DNA from: Hypoxylon rubiginosum
Taxonomy: Eukaryota; Ascomycota; Sordariomycetes; Xylariales; Hypoxylaceae
Assembly (NCBI GenBank): GCA_902806565.1
Contig: CADCXA010000033.1
Location: 1-64,000, forward strand
DNA: 64,000 nucleotides
Reading direction: 5' to 3'
Shown here one piece after another: positions 1-15,135 of the stretch (position 1 is its first letter; each line of letters starts with the position of its first letter). The translations under genes and the position numbers were made by a program. The notes under the pieces were generated by a model. The model was not told where the DNA came from. It saw nothing but the letters and a program-made list of their open reading frames with translations, and did no database searches.

Positions 1-2635
1 ATTTATATAAAATATTTATATTAAAGTTTTATTTTTATTTTATTATTTTTATATAATTTTATTATAATTATATTCTTTTTTATAAATAACTAATTAATAA
101 AATATTATTTATAATTATAGCTATTATAAACCTTTTAAAAATAACTTAAATAATATATTTTATTATTAAAAGTTTAGTTTTTTTTTTTTTTAATAAATTT
201 TAAATTATTTTTAGTTTTTAATATTTTAATATTTTACTAGGTTTAATATATATTTAATAAAACGGGAAATTATTATAATTTTATATTACCCACTTAAATA
301 ATATTTTTTAATTTACTTATATACCTTAAATTATTTTTACTTTTTTAATATTTTATTAAATTTAATAAATATATATTTAATATAATAAAAAATTATAATT
401 TAATATTTTATCGTTACTTAAATATATTATTATTTTTAATTATTAATAAATACTTAAATATTTATATAAAACGTTATATATATATTTAAACTAAATAAAT
501 AATTAATTAATTAATAGTTATATATATAATTATATATTTTAATTATAAATAAAATTAAAAACTTTTTAAAAAAATAAAATATTTTATTATTTATTATATT
601 TTTTTTTTAAAATATAATAAATATTATATTTAATATACTAGTAATTTCTTAATATATTAAACTTTCTAATAACGGTTTATATAAAACATATAAAAAAATA
701 ATAATATTATAATAAGATTAAAAATTAAAATGCCAGGGTGTTAAGATATCACGTAATATTTTAGGCCATATATAACTTAAGTTTATTACGTAGCTCATTT
801 AAATATTACGTTAAAACAACCTTTCTTTAAATATCTTTTTTATTATATACGGTGTTTTAATATTAATTAAATATTTATACTGATCGATATATTTTTAATA
901 TATCCCTTATATTTATTATTACCTACGATGCCTCCTTTTAATTACAAGATATTAAAGTTTTACTTTATTATAATATTTACTTTTTTTAATTATTAAAAAA
1001 ATTATAATATATAATATTTTTAAAAGAATATAAAATATATAAAAACCTTAAATTTATTAACTTTTTATTTAATTATAAAACAGTAAATAATATATTTTTA
1101 TTATATTTAATATATATTATTATTAATAATTATTTATTTATAACGTTAAATTTAATATTTTTTAAATATAGTTTTATTTATTTAATTTTATAAAAAACAT
1201 ATTGGTTTTTTTTTATTAATTTAAAATAATATTTATTTATTAATTTTATTTTAATATAATAAATATATAATAATAACGTAACTAAAAAAATAAAAAGCTA
1301 TAAAAACCTTTTTTATATAATAAATAATATTTTCATTTTATTATAATAAAAACATATTATTATTTTATAATAATATTATTTAACTATAAATTTAAAAAAC
1401 TTAATATATTTAATAAAATATTTTACTTGTTTTAAATAAAATAAAAATATAAAAAAAACGTTATAAAACACTTTTACAGGTTATTATAAAAAAAAAAACC
1501 AAATTTATATTATATTTTTAATATTATAAAGAATTTAAAACGTTTAATAATTTGTTTTTTATAATTAAGTATATAAACTAGGCTTATTTTTATTATAATA
1601 TTTTAAGATATATTAAAAATATAAATATAAAAAAAATAATAAATTTAAAAATATAAAAGGTAATGTTTTATTAAGTTTATTTTAACTGGTTATATTTTAA
1701 TTAATTATATAAATACCTAGGTATTTACCAGGTGTTTTTTATATTAAATTAAAAGTTTAATATATTTATATATCTTTTTATAAAATTATTAAAATATTAT
1801 ATAATATTTAATATTAATATATATTAATTTATTTATTTATATATATAATTATTTAAAACCAAACCTACTTATTTAATAATTTTTTTATTATTAATAATAT
1901 TTTTAATATCTAGTTATATAATTATAAAACTAGGTATATATAAAATATTATAATTAAATACTTAAAATATAAAACGTTTTACACTTAATATTAAATAAAA
2001 ATTCTTTGTTTTTTATATAATATATTATTTTAACTAGTTTTAATTTTTATTTTATAGTAAGTTTTATTATATTTTAATTAAAACTTTTAGTAATTATATA
2101 ATATTAAATATGTAAATATAATATTAAATTATTTTAAAGTATATTATAAATTATATGTTTAAAATAAAAAACTTTATAATTAAAAATAAAAAAAAGTTAT
2201 TTATTTTTTAAACTAAAAAAATAATAATTTTCTTTTATATTTTTTATTTTATTACCACGATGTAAATATCTATTAATTAATAAACTAATATTTTATAAAT
2301 TAAAAAAATAATTTCAAGAAATATAAAATATATTATATTTAACTTATAATTTAAACTTATTTATATTAATATAAATAAGGTATATATATAATATATATTT
2401 ATATTGTTTATATTTATAATATATAATTTATTAAAAAAAAAAATAACTTTTAATATAATTAAATATAAATAATAGTAAATAATATTATTATTATTTAAAT
2501 AAGTTTTAAGGTAAAATTTAATTAGTTTAATTAATAAATAAAATAAAAATAAACTTTTTTTTTAATTACTTATTTAAAAAAAAAAAAATTAATTATATAT
2601 TTAAATTATATTATCGCTTTTTATTAAACATTTTA

Positions 2636-2770
2636 CTTTTTTTTTTATTATATTTCCAGTTTTTTTTAAGTTTTTTTTTTTTTTCTTTTTTTCTCCTTTT
2701 AAATTCTCTCCTTTTTTTTCTTTAATAACTTTTCCTCTTTTTTTATCTCTTTAACCTTTAAACTTTTTTT
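2636..2770. repeat. T/C-only pyrimidine tract inside the AT block
   Basis: About 135 bp in which the given strand is almost entirely T with scattered C (runs such as TTTCTTTTTTTCTCC). It is strongly strand-asymmetric, unlike the surrounding mixed A/T sequence. It may be a decayed polypyrimidine microsatellite or the remains of a UTR-like CT-rich tract. Confidence 0.5.
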
Positions 2771-3704
2771 TTATATAATTATAATTAAATATTAATAAAA
2801 CATTTTACGTTATATAAAATCTAAGTTATATAATTTTTTTAAAATTAAAATATTATATAAATAAATTTATAAGAAACTTTATAAAAATTATTAAATTATT
2901 TACTTTATATATTTAAAGTTATTTAATTTTATTATTTTACTAAGTATTAAACTATAAAAAAACCTACTTATTATTAATATAATTAAATTTATATATTAAA
3001 TAAAATTTATTAACTAATTATTAAAACATTTTTAATATATATAAAATTTTTATAAACTTAAAAAAATAACTTTTATTTTAAATAAAATTAATATAACTTT
3101 TAGAAAAAAACAAATTATAATAAAAATAAAAATAAAAACCTATTAAAAACTTATAAATATACTATTAAAATATAATTATATTTATTTTAATTATATTTAA
3201 ATTTAAATGTTTTATTTTAATTTTTATATTATCGGTAAAAATAAAAAAAAACTAATATTATAAAAATATATAAATAATAATAAATATATAATATATTTAA
3301 AAATATAATAATTTAAAATTAATTTATATAATATAATAATAACAAGCGACTTTAATATTTTTTTTATTTTTAAAAAACGTAACTTTATAAACTTATATAT
3401 TTAGTTTATTAAAAAAATTATCCCGTGGTTTTTTTATAGCTTATAATATTATATTTAAAATATTTATTTTTATAAATTTATTTATTATATTATAAAAATA
3501 CCTGGTAATATTATTATAAAAAACTTTATTAATTACGATATTTTAATAGTTAGTTACTTATATAGTTTTTATATGGTTTTTTAAATTAAGTTTAGTTTTA
3601 ATAATAATATAAAACATTATTTTTATATTTATATAATAATATATAAAAATAATTTAATTAAACTTTCCTTATCCTTTTTAATATTTATATTAATATTTAT
3701 AATA

Positions 3705-3908
3705 TTATTTTTTAAAACACCTTCTTTTTCCCTTAAAATATTTTCCATTAAAATATCTTTTATTAAAACATTTTTTATTTAAAAACCTTTTTTTAAAGTA
3801 TTTTTTATTAAGGTATTTTTTATTTAAAAACCTTTTTTTAAAACACTTTTTATTTAAAAATATTCCTTTAAAATATCTTTTATTTAAATAATTCTTACTT
3901 AAATAACT
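3705..3908. repeat. Tandem repeat, 15-16 bp unit
   Basis: About a dozen imperfect copies of a unit close to AAAATATTTTTTATT. Copies vary mainly by C/T changes (ATCTTTT, ACATTTT, ACCTTTT) and by one-base length changes. It is non-coding and lies within the AT block. Confidence 0.6.
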
Positions 3909-6900
3909 ACCTTTAATACATTTATATTATAACCTATATATAACACATTTAAAAATATAAATAATAATACCAAGTTAAATAATTTATTATTATTTATATT
4001 TTATATAATATTTTAAATATATATATTAAAAAATAGTTTTATTTATTAATTATTATAATATAAAATTTTAATAAATATTACTACGTTAAACCCCCTAGGT
4101 TATTTTTTATAAAATTAAATATTATAAAATAATACTAGTTAATATAAAATAATAAAAACATTAGTTAGTTTTATATTAAAATAACTTACATTTAATTTTA
4201 ATTTAATATAAATATAAATAAATATACCATTTAATATAAAATCTAATAATATAATTTTTAATAATTATAACTTTTATTTATTTATTAAACGTTTTTTTAA
4301 ATATTTTAAAATAAAACATTTAAATAATAACTAACTAATAATATAAAAGTTAAACTTAATGTTTATTAATATTATTTATAAGTTAAACAATTAAATTAAC
4401 TTATTAAATTAAATGTTTTTATTAACTTTATATATAAATAAACTATTAGTTAAAATATTATATATAAATAATAATAATTTTTTTTTTATAATTACTATTA
4501 TTAGTTTCTTATTAATATTAACGCTTAATTTTATTAAAATTTAAAAATAAAAAACCAATTAAACATTAAATAAACCTATTAGTTTATATAATATTAATAG
4601 TTTTATAACTTATAATAAAACTTAAAAAACCTAAATTACTAAGTATTTATAAAAATTAAATAAATTTTTAATAAATATATTTTAAATAATTTAATAAATA
4701 TATTAATTAATAAAACAAATTAATTATTAATAAGAAATATTTATAATAATTATAAGTATTTAAATAAAATAAATAAAACTATTTATCTTACACTTTTTTA
4801 TATTTAAAGTAATAAAAATTAAAAGTAACTATAAATTATATTAATAAAAATACTTTAATAAAACGTTTAACGTTTTATATTTTTAAAACTAAGTTAATTA
4901 CTTAAAATATATTTTTTTATAATATATACCTTAACTTTTACCATGAAATTCATATATATAATCTTATAATAAAAATAAATATAAATGTTTAAATAGTTAT
5001 TTTTTAAATAAAACTTTTTAAGATATTTTTAGATTTTTAAAAATATTTAAATATATATTTAATACTTATTTTAAACTATTTTTAAACCAAGTAATTTAAT
5101 ATTTAGATATTTTATATTTATATTATATTATAAGGAATTATAATTTAATTTTATATAATATTTTATATAATTAATATATTTTAATAAATATTTTTTATTA
5201 AAATAAATAACTTATTATAATTTTATATTTTTTAATTAACTAAATTTTATTTAAATATATATAAGTTTAATATATTATATTATTAACTTTAATATAATTT
5301 ATAAAACTTTATTTATAAACTAATAAAAGTTTTTAAATTAATCTTTTTTTTAATATAATTAAACCTTAATTTAATACTGTTAATAAAACTATTATCTTAT
5401 AGTTATTTACTTTTTCTTTATTATATTTTTAATTTAATATTTCATTTTATTTTCTTAAATTTTTATAATTTATTTAATGGAATATTATGATAAATTTTTT
5501 TATTATAAATTTTTTAAATATTTACTTTTATTTTAATAATAATAAAGCTAATAAAATTATTAATAACATTTTTATATTATAAGAAAAATCGCTTGTTTTA
5601 TTAGTTTCTTTTTTATAGTTTTTAAATATAACTAAATATATTATAATAATATTAATTATTATAAAAAAATATATTTTTTAATTTCTTATTATTTTATTTA
5701 ATTTTAAGAATATAAATTTGATTTTTTTTAATATATATATTTATATTCCTTTAAAATCTATTTAATATATATTATTTAAAAAATTCTTTAGCTTAGTAAA
5801 AAACAGTAACTTATATTTTATAAAAAAATTATATTAATTATAATATAAAAATAATTTATATTTTATATTATAACTATGTTATTTAGTTATTAACTTTAAT
5901 TTATATATTACGAAAAAGTTATAAAACTTTATAAATAACTACGACTTATTTTTTTTAAAAAAACATTAATTAACTTAGTTAATAAAAACTATCTTTAAAT
6001 TTATTAATTTTTTTTTTAAAAAAACAAGAAATTTAACTAAGGTATAATTAGTTTAATTTTATAAAATTCTTATAAAATACTAATATATTTTTTTATATAA
6101 ATTGTTTAGTAAAAGTTATTTTTAATTTTATTTATATGGTTAAATATATTTTTTTTAAAATATTTTATTTTTAATTTTTATAAAATTATTTTAAAAAATC
6201 TATATTTTTTTATATTTGTTTAGTTATTATTTTTAAGTTTAAATTAAGAGAAAAATAGTAATTAATTAACTTTATTTAAAAATAATAAACTTTATAATAT
6301 TATTTTTTAAAAAAAAACTATATTTAATTAAGATAATATTTCATTAATATTTATTTTTATTACTAAGATATTTTTTATTTTATTATTTAATATATTTAAG
6401 ATAAATCCATTTTTTAAGTTTAATAATTTAATTTAAATAAATAATAAAACAGCGGTAAATTATACGGTATATAAATCTTTAATTATAAATAACTTATTTT
6501 ATATATTAAAATTTTATTTTAATAAGATTTTTTTTAATAATAAACTTTTTAATATTTATTATAATATTTAAAAAGTTTTTAATATAATAATAAAAAATAA
6601 TACGTCCGCTTAATTTATACCAGAACCTTAAGAATATATAGCTTTTAAATTATTTTAATATAACATTATAAAAAAAACATAGAAATTATTAAAAAATATA
6701 AATTAATCGGGAGTTTTAAAAAAAAAGCTAGCCGTATTAAATATAATTTAAATTAATTTAACTTTAAATTTAAATTTCGATAATAAAAAGTAAAACAATA
6801 TATTAAAGCCGGATAATAAATTAGAATTAATATTAAAACCATATAAAATAATAAAAGTTAAGCTTATTAAAATTAACATTTAAATAACTTTCTAGTTAAT

Positions 6901-9900
6901 TTTAAATATATAAGATACGATTTTTAACTATGGTTATATTAAATATATTTTTATAACTTTTACTTATAATTAATATATTTTTATATTAATTACCACGTTA
7001 AAAACTTCCTTAAAAAACATTTTAAAACTTTTTTATTTAATATTTAATATATTTTATAAATACCTAATATTATTTTTAAATAATAATATTTACCCACTAA
7101 AAAAATACACTTTTAATAAAATTAACAAAGTTTTTTACTACTTTTTTTTTTTTATTAAATATAAATTTAATAATATTATTTATAATAAATTTTTATAAAT
7201 TATAAAAAACTAAATTATTATAAATTTAGTAATATATTTTAATATAATAACGGTGTTAAATAATTAATTATAATTAAAAATAAAGGAAAATTATTTTTTA
7301 TTTAATATTATAACTTTTAATTTTATTATAAATAATAATAAAATTTAATTATATATAATATAATATAAAATAAAAAAAAGTATTAATTTTACTTTTATTA
7401 TTAAACTTATTAATAATTTCCTTTTATAAAAATAATTTAAATATATTAAATTTTATTATTATGTTTTAAATATTTTTTTTTAAATGTTAATAGTTAGAAA
7501 ATAATAAATTATAAAAATAATCCATTTTATTAACAGGAAATTAAAAATATATAATCTTAAAATAAATATTATTAAATTTAATAGTTAATCCTTAAAATAA
7601 TTTTATATTATAATAAAAATCTTAATTTATATTTAGTTTAATAAGGTATAAAAAAATAAAATTATAATTAAAACACAGAAAAAAATTATAAAAAAATTAT
7701 AGATTTTCTTTATTATTATTTAAAAAACTTATTTTAAAACTTAAATTTTAAATTTAAATTTTATTTATTTTTAATAATTACTAGCTTTTATTTATATAAA
7801 GAAATTTTTTATAACTTATTATTACTTTTTAAAAAAATCTTTTGTGATATATATTATTATTATTTTAATTAAAAAAATCTTTAATAATTTAAAACTATTA
7901 AAAAAAATAAAAAATAAGGTTTATATTATTAATAAAATTATAAATAAACTTATTTTAAAACTTATTATTTTTATTATATTAAATTATAATATTTTTACTT
8001 TTATTTTTATTATTATTACTTATTTAAATACTTTTTTTATTTTTTATTAATAATAAATTTAATTTAAACTTAATATCTTAATTTTTAAAACACTTATTAT
8101 AATCATTATTTTTATTATTATTAAAATTATTATAACTAAAACTAAATTTATAATTAAGATTAAATATTTTATAATTAAATAACTAAAAATATATTTTTAA
8201 ATATTTTAATAAATAGTTATAATTATTATTATATATAATATTATTAAATTATATATTTTAATAATATATTTTCTTTAAATATAAATTATAAAACCTAAAA
8301 TTAATATTAAATATATCATTTTTATTTTTAACTTTATTTATTTTATATTTAAAATTAATATAATTTTATGTTTTATAAATTTTAATTTATAATTTATATT
8401 TAATATTTTAAATTTTTTATATAATATAAACTAACTTTTTTTTTAAGTAAATTTCATTAATATATTTTATAAATTTTTCGGTTTTAACAACCTTATTAAT
8501 AAAAATAAACATGGTAATATTATTAAAAATAAATTAAATAAAATAAGTTAAAAAATATTAAATAAAAATCCTATTTAAAATTAAATATTATATATTATAA
8601 AATTAACTATAAATTTACAAAATTTTAATACCCTTTTTTAATATTTAAAACATATAAATAATTAATATATATAAGTTATTAATAATAAGTTTTAAAATAA
8701 AAATAAAATAATTATAATTTAAAAAAATGTAAATATTTTTATAAAAAGATAATAAATTTATTAAAACATTAAAAAAATTATTATATAATAATTTAAAAAT
8801 ATATTAACATATAAAATTTAAATTAAATTAATTTTTAATTAAAATTAAAATAATATAACTAACTTTAAATGTAATTATTATCCTAGTAATATAATAATAC
8901 TTATTAATAGATTTTTTAATAAAAAAAAGTTATTAATAATAACAAATTATAAAATAAGTTTTATAGGTTTTAAAAGCTATAAAACCAGTTATAAAATAAA
9001 CATTTAAACGTTTTTAAAATAATAATAATTATAATTTTAATTTATTTATAATTAACTTATTATTAATAAAACTATTTTATATTAAATATTTCCAAGGTTT
9101 CGGTACCTTATTTAAAAAAACCTAATAATTAAAATTTAAATAAAAAAACTAGTAATTTATAAATAAAATATTAAAAAACTAACTAAATATTTAATAATAA
9201 TTAAATAACACTTATAATTATTATTTCTATAATTTAAAACATAAAAAAAATAATAATGTTTTTAAAAAATATTATTATTAAATATATTAATAAAGTTTTT
9301 ATTTATAATTTTAAAAAAATAAGTTTTAATAATTAAATATTTACCTTTTTTTTTTTTTTATTAAAAGCCTAAATATTCCTAATTATAATATATATAATAT
9401 AATAAACTATAATATAATAAATATTATTATTATTAAAAACATTAAAATTAAATAATAATTTTAAACTAAGATAATTTAAATAATAAATATTAATATAACA
9501 TTAAAAACTTTAATATTTTTTAATTAAAAAAAATATTAACTTAAAAAAATACCATATTTTTTATATAATTATTATATATTTAAAAAAATAATAATTAAAA
9601 AAAAAACCAGTTAATTATTATTAATATAAAAATAAAGTAATATATTTATAATAAATCACTTAAATAAAATACTTAAAGTTTTTAAATATAATATTTTTTT
9701 AAATTAAAAAATACTTATTTATATATTTATATAAAAAATACGTAAAATAACTTATATAACTTATATTATAAATATAAATAAACATATAAAAAAATACTTA
9801 TTTAAGCGTATTAATTTTTATTATTCTAGCTATATTAATATATTTTTTTTACTTATTATATTATAATAAAAAATATTTAATATAATAATAAAAAAAAAAC

Positions 9901-11690
9901 AATTAATCTTATTTAACTTTTTTTCTTTTTAAATTATTTTTACATTTTTTAACATATAAATAATTATAAATTTAATATTATTTAAAAGATTTTTAACACC
10001 TTTTTTTACTATATTTTATACTTAATAAACACTAGGACTTTCTTAGAATAATTTTTAAACCTTAATAATAATTACTATTTTATCTAATTAATAAAAATAA
10101 AACCAAATTTTTAAGTGTAAATTTAAATATATATAATTAGGAAAATCTTAATATATTAAATAATTATTTTTCGCGCGATGAAAATAACTTAATTATTTAT
10201 TTAGATTTTTTATAAGTTTAAAAAACTATTATTATTTATAATAAAATTTATTATATTACTAGTTTTATTTAAAGTTAAAACTTTATTATATTATTTTATA
10301 AAAAGTTAATTAATAGTTATTTAATTATATATATAAATACTAAAAAACCTTTTTTAAAAAGAAAAATACTAATATAATTAATAACTTTTTTAATATTATT
10401 TATCTTTAAAAAAATTTAAAATTATAAATTACTTTTATATTATCTTTTTTTTTTATATTAATATTTAATACCTTTATTATTTAATTAACTTCCACTTTTT
10501 TTATATATTAATTATTTTATAAAAAACCAATTTTTTCTTTTATTAAAATTCTTTTAAAATATCTTTTTACTTATTTTATATAATTTATTTTTAAACTAAA
10601 ATAAATACTAATTATAAAATAAAAAAAAAATAATTACTTTTTATGTTATTATATTTATTTTAATACTAGGACGTTAATTAAATATCGTAAAAAAACTAAG
10701 TTTAATTTATTTATTTATTAATATTAAATAATTTTATAATTAAAATAATTTAAAATTTTTATATAATTTTAATTAAAATATTAATATAAATAAATTTAAT
10801 ATTATTTTTATTAATTATATTTATTATTAATATTTTATTAATTATTTTAATAATTTAAATAATTATAATAATAATAATAATAATAATTTAAATATTAATT
10901 ATCTTAAAAAACGGTTTTAATTAACATTAAATAAAAATAATAATAATAAAATAAAATCTTTATTTTACTTTAAATAATAAGCCTTTTTACTAGAAAATAA
11001 TATAAAACTTATATTATTTTTAATTATATTTTTTTATTATTTTTTTTAAAGTTATAATTTAGAATTTTATAATTTTAAATTATAATATTAATTAATTCCT
11101 TTTTTTAAAACTAATATAAAATCTATACTTTTTATATTTTATTTTATTAAAAATAATAATAAAGATTAAAAAGATAATTTAATATAATAAATTATATTTA
11201 AATTTATTAAATTTATTTATAATGTTTTTTATTAATTAAAAAAATAATTTCTTACTAGATATTATAATTAAATATAATATTTTATTTTATTTTATTTATA
11301 ATATAAATTAAAATATAACTAAATATATTAATAATATAAAAATTAAAAATATAATAAAATATATTTATAATAATATTAATTAAAAATTATATTCTTTTAT
11401 TATATATTAATAACTTAATTTTTATTAATTATATAACTACTAAATAAGTTACTTTAATTAAAATATAAAATAAAATTTATAATTATTATTATTAAATGTT
11501 ATTTTATATGTTTTAATTAAAATTAATAAAAATATATTATATGTTTTATATAATTTTTTATATTTATATATATATATTTTTATTATATATTATTACTAGG
11601 TATTTTAAAAGTAATATTTTAAATTAAAATTATTTAAATAATAAAATAATATAAGTTATTATATTTAATAAATAAATAAACTTTTACTTA

Positions 11691-11795
11691 AATTATATAT
11701 AAATTAAATATAAACTAAATATAAACTAAGCGTAAATTAAATATAAATTAAATATTAATTAAATGTTAAAGTTAAATATAGGTTAAATATAAATT
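11691..11795. repeat. 11-bp minisatellite array (AAATTAAATAT orientation)
   Basis: About nine degenerate copies of an 11-bp unit read as TTAAATATAAA/C. This is the reverse complement of the unit in the arrays at 12,410 and 14,496. Several copies carry single-base changes. Confidence 0.6.
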
Positions 11796-12409
11796 ATTTA
11801 AGTAAATATATATTTATAAAACTATATTTTTTATTTTAAAGTTTTTATAATATATTTTAATTATAAATAATATTATTTTTATAATAAAATAATTTATAAA
11901 AAAAATAAATATAAAAATTAATACATATAAATATATTAAAGAAACAAAAATATAAAAAATATATATTAAAGTTAAATATATATATATATTTTATAATAAC
12001 TAAATAACAAATAAATAATAATTTATATATTATATATAATAAAAAATTTTATTATAATAAAAACATTTTAATTTTTAAATCTTTTAATTTTATAATTATA
12101 TTCCTTAATAATTAAACTTATAAAACCAATATTAATAATTTTTTTAATATTATATATATATATAAAATATAAAAACTATTAATATTAATAATTAAACTGT
12201 TATTAATAAGTTTAATTTAAAAAATATTTTATAAAAAAACTTTAATATAATATTTATTTTTAATAAATAAACAAATAACAATAAATTATAAAAACAATAT
12301 TAACTTATTTATTAAACATTATAATTATTTTAATTATTTAAAATTTATATTTTATTTTTAAATATTTTTATAATATTTTACCTTATTATTAAACTATTAT
12401 TTAATTATT

Positions 12410-12475
12410 ATTTAATTTATATTTAACTTATATTAAACTTATGTTTAACTTATATTAAACTTTTATTTAATTGTT
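12410..12475. repeat. 11-bp minisatellite array (opposite orientation)
   Basis: Five to six degenerate copies of CTTATATTTAA/TTTATATTTAA. They are inverted relative to the array at 11,691-11,795, about 615 bp away. Confidence 0.5.
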
Positions 12476-14495
12476 ATTTATAACTAATAAAATTAAATTT
12501 AATTTTTAATTAAAATTTTAATAATTAAATCTTTTTAAATAAGTTTATAATATAACTTTTATTTTATATTAATTAACTTTTTATTTAAGGTAAATAAAAT
12601 ATATTAAGGATAATTATTAGTTTTATAATATAATTAAAACTTAGAATAATAATATATTTAAAATTATATTAAAATAATAATAAATATATTAAAAATTATA
12701 GTTTTATTAAACCTTTATATTTTAATTTCTAAGTTTAATAATAATATATATATTAAACTTATATTTATTAACATTTATTAATAACTTATTAATATTAAAT
12801 ATATAATTAAAATTATATTTAAATCTGGTATTATATATAGAATTTACTTTAAAAAAAGTAAAAATATATATATAATAATTAACTTTAATAAACTTTATTT
12901 ATAATAATATATTAATATTAATAATATTAATATAATTTTTATATTAAAATAATTAAGTTTTTTATTATAAGATTTATTAACCTATAAAAAGCTACTATTA
13001 AAAACATATAAAATATTAAGTTATATTATTAAAAAATATTATATTAATTTGATTTTATAGTATAATATATTAATTTATATTTATAAAAGCTTAATAAAAA
13101 ACAAAGTTTATTAATAAATTAAAATAAATATATATTTTATTATTTTTTATTATTTTAAACTTATATTTAATTACGGCTAATATTATTTTTAATTAATAAG
13201 TTTAAATTTAATTAAATTAACTATTATAAATTTAAATATAATTTAATTAACCTTAAAATTATAAAAATTAACCTAATTGTAAATTAATATAAAATAAAAA
13301 TGTAAATTTACTATTTTATTAATTTATAATTTTATAAGTTAATTTATTAGATAATAAAATACCAACTTTATAATTTATTAAAAAAAGTAATTTTATTAGT
13401 AAATAAACTTAATTTTTTATAAAACTTTATAATAATTTATATAAATAAATTAAAAACGGTATATTAGTTAATTATAAAATGAAAAAAAGTTAATTAACCC
13501 GGCATTTTAAAAATAATAAAAAGAAAATAAAAATAAAAAAAATTATAATATTATTTATTTAAATTTTAATATTTTATATTTAAGTTTAATAAACGTTAAA
13601 TAATAATTTATTAAAAGTTAATCTAGTTAAGTTAATAAATTAATTAAAAATATTAATTAATTATAATTTTTATATATTTAAATTTAGTAATATTTCTAAT
13701 TTTTTTTATATAATAAACCTTTTTTTTTATTTATAAGATTTAGTTTTAATTTATATTAAGATATTATTTAATAATTATTAGTTAAATAATAATAAATTTA
13801 AAATTAATAATAATTTTATTAATTTGTTATTATCATTGTTTTAAAAATTAGTTAATTTTAATAAACTTAATAAACCTTATAATAAGTTAAAATATAATAA
13901 TAAAAATTTAAATAAAAATTTATTATTTTTATTAAAACTTTTAAATAATATTATAAATAATTAAACTAAAAATAATAATAATAATAACTATTTTATAAAC
14001 ATTTTCCTGGTTAAAACTACTAATAATATAAAAAATAAAATTATTAAAAATAATAAATTTAATGGTGGTAAAAAAAATAATTTAGTAGATATTATATAAC
14101 AATTAAAATAAGGTGTAACTACTTAATAACAATTTAAAAAAAAAAAGATTAATTTATTAAAACTTTATAATAAAAAATATATAACTAAAAACTAAGTAAA
14201 AATAAATATTTAAAATATTTTTAACAAAAATAAATATTTTTTATAAAACTAAAAAAAATATTAAAATTATTTATATAACTTTTATTTAATATTTATTTAA
14301 CTTTTATTTACTTTTTATTAAATATATATTAAATTTTTATTAAATATAAGTTTATATATTATTATAATAACTACGAATTAATATTAGTTTTTTTTATTTT
14401 AACTTTTATTTAAATCTATTAATATTTATTTATAAAATTTAAAATTTAATAATATAAAAGTTTAAAAAAAAACGATAAATTAATAATAATAACCG

Positions 14496-14680
14496 TTTAT
14501 ATTTAATTTATATTTAATTTATATTTAACTTATATTTAACTTATATTTAACTTATATTTAATTTATATTTAATTTATATTTAACTTATATTTAATTTATA
14601 TTTAACTTATATTTAATTTATATTTAATTTATATTTAACTTATATTTAATTTATATTTAATTTATATTTAACTTATATTT
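14496..14680. repeat. 11-bp minisatellite array, about 17 near-perfect copies
   Basis: This is the cleanest repeat in the AT block. The 11-bp unit (C/T)TTATATTTAA is repeated about 17 times, and copies differ almost only at the first base (C or T). The C is followed by T, not A, so it is not in the preferred RIP context. Confidence 0.85.
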
Positions 14681-14995
14681 TTATTTATTTTAAATAAATA
14701 AATAAAAATAAAATATATTATATTTATTTATAAATTTATTAATATATTAAACCTTAAAATTAATTATTATATTATTCTTTAAATTAATTTTTTATATTAT
14801 AATATACTACTAGTAATATTATTAGTTTATTAATATTTAATAAGTTTTAAATGTTTTAAATAATTATAAATACTAAAAATTAATAAAATTAATAATTAAT
14901 AAATTTAAAGATTTTAAATGGTTATAAAAATTTTAAAAAATTATAAATACTATAAATGTTATATTTTTATTAAAATATTTAAATAAGTTTAATAA

Positions 14996-15135
14996 AAACT
15001 AAATATAAAAATTAAATATAAGTTTAATTAAAATTAAATATAAATTTAATGAAAATTAAATATAAATTTAATTAAAATTAAATATAAATTTAACTAAAAT
15101 TAAATATAAGTTTAATTAAAATTAAATATAAACTT
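14996..15135. repeat. 22-bp array, inverted to the array at 14,496
   Basis: Six copies of a 22-bp unit made of TTAAATATAA followed by a diverged half (A/G)TTTAATTAAAA. The first half is the reverse complement of the 11-bp unit at 14,496-14,680, so the two arrays form an inverted pair with a spacer of about 315 bp. Confidence 0.65.

Noticed and set aside
7844..8050. 68-codon open frame in the AT block
   Set aside because: Made almost only of Ile, Lys, Asn, Leu, Phe and Tyr codons; expected by chance in nearly pure A/T sequence.
11691..15135. CRISPR-like array
   Set aside because: Units are 11-22 bp tandem copies without unique spacers, in a eukaryotic genome.
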